This document shows, in pieces, positions 58,811-64,000 of a stretch of DNA of 64,000 bases. The DNA is taken from assembly GCA_037189985.1 (NCBI GenBank), contig JBBCJX010000004.1:1-64000 (forward strand), read 5' to 3'. The translations under genes were made by a program, and so were the position numbers. Numbering within the stretch: the stretch's first letter is position 1; every line of letters starts with the position of its first letter. The stretch comes from UBA2031 sp037189985. GTDB taxonomy: Bacteria > Pseudomonadota > Gammaproteobacteria > Pseudomonadales > Moraxellaceae. The notes under the pieces were generated by a model. That model had not been told where the DNA came from and did not search any database. It saw only the letters and a program-made list of their open reading frames with translations.

Positions 58811-59989
58811 TTACTTGAGACGTTCGATGACCGTCGCAATACCTTGACCAAGTCCGATACACATGGTGGCCAGGCCGATCTCCGTATCCTTCTGTTCCAT
58901 CACATTCAAGAGCGTGGTGGTGATACGGGCACCGGAACAACCCAGCGGGTGGCCCAGAGCGATAGCACCGCCGTTGTGATTGACCTTCTCGTCGATCTTA
59001 TCCAGCAGGTTCAGACCCTTGAGCACGGCCAGGCCCTGCGCGGCGAAAGCTTCATTCAACTCCACCGTCTGGATGTCGTCGATGGTGAGGCCGGCGCGCT
59101 TCAGCGCCTTCTGCGTGGCCGGCACCGGACCCCAGCCCATGATGGCGGCTTCGCAGCCGGCCACGGCCATGGAGCGGATCTTGGCGCGTGGCTTCAGGCC
59201 TAGGGCCTGGGCGCGTTCAGCGCTCATGATCAGCATGGCGGAGGCACCGTCGGACAGCGCGGACGACGTACCTGCCGTCACCGTGCCGCCCTTGGGATTG
59301 AAGGCAGGCTTCAGCGAGGCCAGCTGCTCCAGCGCAGCGTCCTGGCGGATCACTTCGTCGATTTCGCAGAGCACTTTGAAACCGTCGGCGTCATGACCTT
59401 CGATGCCGATGATTTCATTCTTGAAGCGGCCCTCCAGCGTGGCGGCCCAGGCCTTCTTGTGCGATGCCAGACCAAACTGGTCCTGCATTTCACGCGAGAT
59501 GCCATTCATCATGCCCAGCATTTCAGCGGTCAGGCCCATCATGTTGGAAGCCTTGGCATAGTACTTGGACGCAGCCGGATTGAGGTCGATGCCGTGCATC
59601 ATGCCGACGTGGCCCATGTGCTCCACACCACCGATCACGAACACATCGCCCTGGCCCGTCATGATCTGGGCAGCGGCGGTGTGCAGGGACTGCATGGAGG
59701 AGCCGCAGAGACGGTTCACGGTCTGGCCGGGCACGGTGCGCGGCAGCTCCGCCAGCATGGCGATGTTGCGGCTGATGTTCATGCCCTGTTCCAGGGTCTG
59801 GTTCACACAGCCCCAGATCACGTCTTCCACTTCTTCCGGGTTGGCATTGGGGTTGCGCTTGAACAGCGCACGCACCAGCTCGGCAGAAAGGCTGTCGGCA
59901 CGCACATTGCGGAACATACCCGCCTTGGAACGGCCCATGGCGCTGCGCACGCCATCCACAATCACTACATCACGCGGATTGAGACTCAT
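58811..59989 (-). CDS. fadA: 3-ketoacyl-CoA thiolase, beta subunit of fatty acid oxidation complex
   Basis: Thiolase of 392 residues. The acyl-accepting Cys95 lies in VNRLCGSSMQS, the His in NHNGGAIALGHPLGCSGAR and the second Cys in TMCIGLGQG near 378. It cleaves 3-ketoacyl-CoA to acetyl-CoA and a shortened acyl-CoA in the cytoplasm, working in a complex with FadB. It follows fadB by 29 bp; the pair is an operon in the usual fadBA order. Confidence 0.96.
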   Translation of the reverse strand: MSLNPRDVVIVDGVRSAMGRSKAGMFRNVRADSLSAELVRALFKRNPNANPEEVEDVIWGCVNQTLEQGMNISRNIAMLAELPRTVPGQTVNRLCGSSMQSLHTAAAQIMTGQGDVFVIGGVEHMGHVGMMHGIDLNPAASKYYAKASNMMGLTAEMLGMMNGISREMQDQFGLASHKKAWAATLEGRFKNEIIGIEGHDADGFKVLCEIDEVIRQDAALEQLASLKPAFNPKGGTVTAGTSSALSDGASAMLIMSAERAQALGLKPRAKIRSMAVAGCEAAIMGWGPVPATQKALKRAGLTIDDIQTVELNEAFAAQGLAVLKGLNLLDKIDEKVNHNGGAIALGHPLGCSGARITTTLLNVMEQKDTEIGLATMCIGLGQGIATVIERLK

Positions 59990-60018
59990 TTTTTAACTCT
60001 CCAATCTCGTACTGGGCC

Positions 60019-62169
60019 TTAGCCGAAGAATTTCTTGTTGGCTTTTGCCATGTCTTTGAGCAGCTTCGGCGCTTCATAGGCCTTGCCCAGCGACGCGTAC
60101 TTCTCGCAGAGGGCGACATAATTCGCGACACCCACCTGGTCCACATAACGGCAAGCGCCGCCGCGGAACGGGGGGAAACCGATGCCCATGATCAGCGCCA
60201 TGTCGGCTTCCGCCGGCGAGGCCACGATGTTTTCTTCCAGGCAGCGCGCCACTTCGTTGACCAGCGGGATCATGCAGCGGGCGATGATCTCGTCGGCGTC
60301 GAATTCGCGACGCTCGGCCACGATGGGCCCCAGCAGGTCGTAAGTGGTCTGGTCGACCTTCTTCTGCGGCTTGCCCTTCTTGTCCTGTTCGTAGACATAA
60401 TAGCCCTTGCCGTTCTTCTGGCCGTAACGGGTGTTTTCGAACATGACTTCGGTGCCGGACTTGTAGTCAGGCTGCATGCGGTCGGGGAAACCTTCGGCCA
60501 TCACCTTGGCAGCGTGCACACCGGTGTCGATGCCAACCACGTCCAGCAGGTAGGCAGGGCCCATGGGCCAGCCGAATTTTTCCATGACCTTGTCCACGGC
60601 CTGGAAATCGGCACCGTCACGCACCAGCAGGTCGAAGCCGCCAAAGTACGGGAACAGCACGCGGTTCACGAAGAAGCCCGGGCAGTCGTTCACGACGATG
60701 GGAGTCTTGCCCATCTTGGTGGCCAGCTTCACGGTGGAAGCGATGGCGGCTTCCGAAGACTTCTTGCCACGGATAACTTCGACCAGAGGCATCATGTGCA
60801 CCGGGTTGAAGAAATGCATGCCGACGAAGTTTTCCGGACGCTTCAGCGATTCGCCGAGGAAGGAAATGGAGATCGTCGACGTGTTGGAGGCAATGATGGT
60901 GTCTTCTTTCACCAGGCCTTCGACTTCCGACAGCACGGCAGCCTTGACCTTGGGATTTTCCACCACGGCTTCGATGATGATGTCGACTTCCTTGAAGTCA
61001 CCGTAGTTCAGCGTGGGGCGGATACGCGAGAGAGTCTCACCCATCTTGGCCGGAGTCAGGCGACCCTTTTCCACCTGCTTGGACAACAGCTTGGTGGCTT
61101 CACCCATACCGAGATCCAGCGCCTTGGAGGCGATGTCCTTCATGATGATGGGCGTGCCCTTGCTGGCGGCCTGGTAGGCGATACCGCCACCCATGATGCC
61201 GGCGCCGAGCACGGCAGCCTGGTTGATGTCCTTGGTGCTGCCCTTCTCGTGCTTCTTGGCGGCCTTCTTCACAGCCTGGTCAGCAAGGAAAAGGCCCACC
61301 AGCGCATTGGCCTGCGGCGTGACAGCAGCCTTGGCAAAGAACTGGGCTTCAACAGCAATCGCAGCGTCACGGCCGGAATTGGCCTGTGCCTGGATATTCT
61401 GGATGGCAAGTTTGGGCGCCGGATAGTTCGGGCCGGCCTGACCGGCAATCATGGCAGTGGCCGTGTTGAAGGCCATCATCTGTTCCATGTTGTTCAGCTT
61501 TACCGGGACCAGCTTTTCTTCACGCTTGGCCTTCCAGTCGAGCTTGCCAGCAATCGCCTGCTGCACCAGCGCAATGGCGCCATCTTTCAGTTTTTCAGGT
61601 GCAACAACGGCATCCACAGCACCGTCTTTCAGTGCCACTTCCGGGCGCTTTTCAGCACCGGCAGCAATCCACTCGGCCGCATTGTCGATACCGATCACAC
61701 GCGGCAGACGGATAGTACCGCCGAAGCCCGGCATGATACCCAGCTTGGATTCCGGCAGGCCCACCTTGGCGGCAGTCGACATCACGCGATAATCACAGGC
61801 CAGGCACATTTCAAAACCGCCACCAAGCGCAAAACCGTTGATGGCAGCCACGGTCGGCACGGGCAGGTCTTCAAAAGCGGCGAAAATCTTGTTGGCATTC
61901 ACCACCCACTCGGCGATCTGCGCTTCACCTCCACCGAAGAGCTCACCGAATTCGGTGATGTCAGCACCGACAATGAATACGCCCTTGCCGGACGTGACGA
62001 TTACGCCCTTCACATTCTTGTCCGCCTTGATCGCGTCGGTTGCGGCGGCCAGCTCGGTGAGCGTGGCACGGTCGAACTTGTTGACGGATTCGTTGGCGAG
62101 ATCGAATTTCAGTTCCGCGATGCCATCATTCAGCAGCGCAACGCTGATGGCTGATCCCGAATAAATCAT
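60019..62169 (-). CDS. fadB: Fatty acid oxidation complex alpha subunit FadB
   Basis: Multifunctional enzyme of 716 residues (E. coli FadB is 729). The N-terminal crotonase domain has AINGFALGGGFEMCLACDYR and PESKLGIMPGFGGTIRLPR, with the catalytic Glu pair. The central NAD-binding part is AAVLGAGIMGGGIAYQAASKG near 315. The hydroxyacyl-CoA dehydrogenase core is VGMHFFNPVHMMPLVEVIRG, and the tail has GFPPFRGGACRYVDQVG. The start at 62169 has GGAG 8 nt upstream; a 125-codon open extension is rejected because it does not resemble the family and runs over the terminator of the upstream gene. Confidence 0.96.
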   Translation of the reverse strand: MIYSGSAISVALLNDGIAELKFDLANESVNKFDRATLTELAAATDAIKADKNVKGVIVTSGKGVFIVGADITEFGELFGGGEAQIAEWVVNANKIFAAFEDLPVPTVAAINGFALGGGFEMCLACDYRVMSTAAKVGLPESKLGIMPGFGGTIRLPRVIGIDNAAEWIAAGAEKRPEVALKDGAVDAVVAPEKLKDGAIALVQQAIAGKLDWKAKREEKLVPVKLNNMEQMMAFNTATAMIAGQAGPNYPAPKLAIQNIQAQANSGRDAAIAVEAQFFAKAAVTPQANALVGLFLADQAVKKAAKKHEKGSTKDINQAAVLGAGIMGGGIAYQAASKGTPIIMKDIASKALDLGMGEATKLLSKQVEKGRLTPAKMGETLSRIRPTLNYGDFKEVDIIIEAVVENPKVKAAVLSEVEGLVKEDTIIASNTSTISISFLGESLKRPENFVGMHFFNPVHMMPLVEVIRGKKSSEAAIASTVKLATKMGKTPIVVNDCPGFFVNRVLFPYFGGFDLLVRDGADFQAVDKVMEKFGWPMGPAYLLDVVGIDTGVHAAKVMAEGFPDRMQPDYKSGTEVMFENTRYGQKNGKGYYVYEQDKKGKPQKKVDQTTYDLLGPIVAERREFDADEIIARCMIPLVNEVARCLEENIVASPAEADMALIMGIGFPPFRGGACRYVDQVGVANYVALCEKYASLGKAYEAPKLLKDMAKANKKFFG

Positions 62170-62436
62170 GAGTGATCTCCGTTGAGGGGGAATGGGGCCT
62201 GTTTCACCAGGCTCTGGGGCCTGCCGGTAGCTCCCGGGAAATCGGGCAGCGGGCCATTGGCGCACTATGAAAGCCGAACCATAACCGGCCTGAACAGCCC
62301 GGTCAGTTGTCCGGGCCTGCGCACAGGGTGCCCAAGTGTATGCATCCGGCAGGCATTTGTTAACGCGAAGGGTGACCGGAGAGACACACTGACAGCGGCG
62401 ACTGATCAGGTCGGAGGCAACAACGCGGTAACAAAG

Positions 62437-62461
62437 CCGGGCAGCCCACAGAGCTGCCCGG
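62437..62461 (-). terminator. Hairpin downstream of prohibitin-like gene; rest of the fadB upstream region
   Basis: Arms CCGGGCAGC and GCTGCCCGG (9 bp) lie 7 bp beyond the stop of the prohibitin-like gene and, read on the minus strand, are followed by CTTTGTT. This is a probable terminator. The remaining 260 bp down to fadB hold GC-rich sequence with no convincing promoter, FadR or PsrA site. Confidence 0.65.
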
Positions 62462-62467
62462 TATTGA

Positions 62468-63286
62468 TCAACGCTTTTCCGACGCTGCCTTGCCCACGTC
62501 AATGAACGGCAGGGCGCCGCCCGTGACATTGGGCAGGCGACCATCCCACTTGTCGATGGCCTTCTGCTGCATCTCGATCTGACGCAGCTTGATGAGCTGC
62601 TCCGTCACGATCTCACGCTGCAGGCGTAATGCTTCGGCTTCGGCCTTGGCACTGCTGATCTTCTGCTCCGCCTCGATACGGATACGTTCCAGGTCACGCT
62701 CGGCCTTGAGCTTGAGCTGTTCGGCTGTGGTCTTGGACTCAATGGCCACGTTGAACTCGCGGGAGAATGAGAAATTGACGATGGAGAACTCATCCACGAT
62801 CACGCCATTGCGGTTGAGGCGTTCGCGCAGCAGGTTGCGGATCTTGTCGCGGACCTCCTGACGACGGGAAATGAGCTCTTCAGCCGTGTACTGCGCCGTG
62901 GCTGCCTTAACGGACTCTTGCACGGCAGGCAGGATGATGCGATCGCCCACGGCCAGTAGCGTTCCGACCGTCTGGTAGGTTTCGGCCACGCGCGCCGGAT
63001 CAAGGTGGTAGTTCAAGGCGACATTCGTGGTGACATGCTGGAGATCCTTGGAGGCAGCATCCCCCTGTCCTTCACCCTTCTGGACCTTCACGTCCATGAT
63101 CACCACTTTCTGCATGATGGGCACACGCAGGTGCAGGCCCTCGCCCATGACTTCCTTCTGCACAGCGCCGAAGTTCATCACCACGCCACGCTCACCGGCG
63201 CCAATTACGACGAAGGGGTTGAATACCCAGAGCACCACAAAGGCGACCAGTATGCCCGTGAGGGCAGAAACGATACGGGGGGACAT
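62468..63286 (-). CDS. Prohibitin/HflC-like SPFH membrane protein
   Basis: SPFH/Band-7 protein of 272 residues with one N-terminal helix (about 6-24, IVSALTGILVAFVVLWVF), then GAGERGVVMNFGAVQKEVMGEGLHLRVPIMQKV, of which GERGVVMNFG is diagnostic for prohibitins. A long coiled coil with alternating charges occupies about 165-245 (ERDLERIRIEAEQKISSAKAEAEALRLQ, core RDLERIRIEAEQK). It probably forms ring assemblies in the membrane. It occurs without an adjacent HflK, so the prohibitin-type single-gene group is more likely than HflC. Start 63286 is ATG; a TTG two codons upstream is less likely. Confidence 0.86.
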   Translation of the reverse strand: MSPRIVSALTGILVAFVVLWVFNPFVVIGAGERGVVMNFGAVQKEVMGEGLHLRVPIMQKVVIMDVKVQKGEGQGDAASKDLQHVTTNVALNYHLDPARVAETYQTVGTLLAVGDRIILPAVQESVKAATAQYTAEELISRRQEVRDKIRNLLRERLNRNGVIVDEFSIVNFSFSREFNVAIESKTTAEQLKLKAERDLERIRIEAEQKISSAKAEAEALRLQREIVTEQLIKLRQIEMQQKAIDKWDGRLPNVTGGALPFIDVGKAASEKR

Positions 63287-63461
63287 GGGCAAAGGGGCTC
63301 CTTGATTGTTGTAACGCCGGAATGAACGCTATCTGTATTTGAAGGCCGCCGAGCATGTACGAAAGCACAACGCTTGTCAGCCCTGAACAGCCCCGGCGGG
63401 CTTGTCGCTCCCGGGCCCTGCACCGACAATGGCGCCTCCCTGCCCGACCGCTACCTGTCCC

Positions 63462-64000
63462 ATGAATCGCCCAAGCCTGCCTGTCCTGCCACTGCCAACG
63501 CATCGCCTGCTATTGATGGCCTGCATGCTCATGCTGACATTACTGACAGCCATGCCCGCAGCCGCCAGCCTGAAAAGCCTGGTTCCTGCGGGCAACAGCG
63601 GCAAGTTCCTTACGGCTGAGCAAGCTTTCCAGCTCGTCCCCTCAGAATCAGTCGACGGATTTTTTCTGGATTTTCGCGTCACTCCCGGCCACTACCTCTA
63701 CCGGGAGCGTTTCCGTTTTGAAAATGCAGGGGGTGACGCCCTGCCCGGCCAGCCGGTCTACTCCACTGAGGGAGAGTGGAAAGAAGATCCGACCTTTGGC
63801 CGCGTGCGTGTCTACCACGACAGCATGAATGTCACCCTGCCCGTGACAGGCAATGGCCAGATCAAGGTCACCTGGCAAGGCTGTGCCGATGCCGGCCTTT
63901 GTTACCCCCCCCAAGACATGGTGCTTCCCTTCGGTGACCCGGAGGCAATGGCAATGGCAACAACAGCACCCGTAGCCGCAGGCGAAAGCACCACAACCGA
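63462..64000 (+). CDS. dsbD: Thiol:disulfide interchange protein DsbD, N-terminal part (cut by window end)
   Basis: The first 179 residues are visible; the frame continues past the window. A signal peptide is followed by FLTAEQAFQLVP and DGFFLDFRVTPGHYLYRERF, the standard start of the DsbD alpha domain. The redox pair is CADAGLCYPP, matching the Cys103/Cys109 region of E. coli DsbD. The protein carries reducing power from cytoplasmic thioredoxin to the periplasm, for example for cytochrome c maturation, which Cti and other heme proteins need. It diverges from the prohibitin-like gene. An in-frame ATG at 63429 is an alternative start. Confidence 0.9.
   Translation, partial: MNRPSLPVLPLPTHRLLLMACMLMLTLLTAMPAAASLKSLVPAGNSGKFLTAEQAFQLVPSESVDGFFLDFRVTPGHYLYRERFRFENAGGDALPGQPVYSTEGEWKEDPTFGRVRVYHDSMNVTLPVTGNGQIKVTWQGCADAGLCYPPQDMVLPFGDPEAMAMATTAPVAAGESTTT

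Noticed and set aside
60514..62154. Open frame of 546 codons on the plus strand opposite fadB
   Set aside because: Shadow of fadB, whose crotonase and dehydrogenase motifs are complete.
62170..62544. N-terminal extension of fadB by 125 codons
   Set aside because: The extension overlaps the end of the prohibitin-like gene and its terminator hairpin, lacks resemblance to FadB, and a good ribosome binding site precedes 62169.
1..64000. CRISPR arrays, insertion sequences, prophage or integron features
   Set aside because: No regularly spaced repeats, transposase or integrase motifs, or phage structural genes were seen on either strand.

Overview
The window is about 60% GC, densely coded and free of insertion sequences, prophage genes and CRISPR arrays. 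Its gene content points to an aerobic gammaproteobacterium of the order Pseudomonadales: the rnd-ycgL-phosphatase-ycgN block, dnaX-ybaB-recR, fadBA, a TonB-ExbB-ExbD operon, cis/trans fatty acid isomerase, an AdeT-like solute-binding protein and two Baeyer-Villiger-type monooxygenases. A high-GC relative of Acinetobacter (Perlucidibaca- or Alkanindiges-like) or an Alcanivorax-like organism would fit. This placement is inference from gene content only.

Layout. 1-8.4 kb: an MFS symporter diverges from a compact operon cyoABCD-SURF1-regB-regA, which encodes a bo3-type quinol oxidase, its assembly factor and a redox two-component system; cyoE is absent. 8.4-10.8 kb: a RIO-type kinase and the RNA helicase DbpA. 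10.8-13.0 kb: a GMC dehydrogenase with a Tat-exported partner subunit. 13.2-15.8 kb: two divergent L,D-transpeptidases. 15.8-19.1 kb: a BVMO-SDR-esterase operon behind an 18-bp perfect palindrome. 19.3-25.2 kb: an AdeT-like binding protein, FadD, an M61 peptidase with a PDZ domain, and a lipase. 25.4-28.9 kb: a type II NADH dehydrogenase and a MoxR/VWA pair. 29-31.4 kb: the carboxynorspermidine pathway. 31.5-38.9 kb: housekeeping genes (ycgN, phosphatase, ycgL, rnd, an acyl-CoA dehydrogenase, recR, ybaB, dnaX). 39.2-45.2 kb: an accessory stretch with a lipase-like protein, an unrecognised 584-residue secreted protein, a glyoxalase-fold protein, a LysE exporter, a PH-domain protein, a Gre-family factor, a tautomerase-like protein and a zinc-ribbon mini-protein. 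45.3-49.5 kb: a second BVMO diverging from an AraC/VirS-type regulator, then a degenerate EAL protein. 49.5-52.8 kb: tonB-exbB-exbD with a Fur-like site, the 4.5S SRP RNA gene, ogt and tRNA-Ser(GGA). 53-58.7 kb: kup, cti and a serine-hydrolase lipoprotein. 58.8-64 kb: fadBA, a prohibitin/HflC-like protein and the 5' part of dsbD, cut by the window edge.

How the genes work together. Much of the window concerns lipid and hydrophobic-substrate metabolism (FadD, acyl-CoA dehydrogenase, FadBA, BVMO/SDR/esterase, lipases, Cti) feeding an aerobic quinone pool (Ndh, Cyo, GMC dehydrogenase) that RegBA probably senses. Intergenic DNA holds several recurrent small structures: symmetric bidirectional terminators framed by ATGAAAAAGCC...GGCTTTTTCAT, two 80-bp REPIN-like elements, and leader hairpins directly downstream of two stable-RNA promoters. 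No intergenic stretch exceeds 300 bases; the longest (62170-62467) is described under its hairpin.
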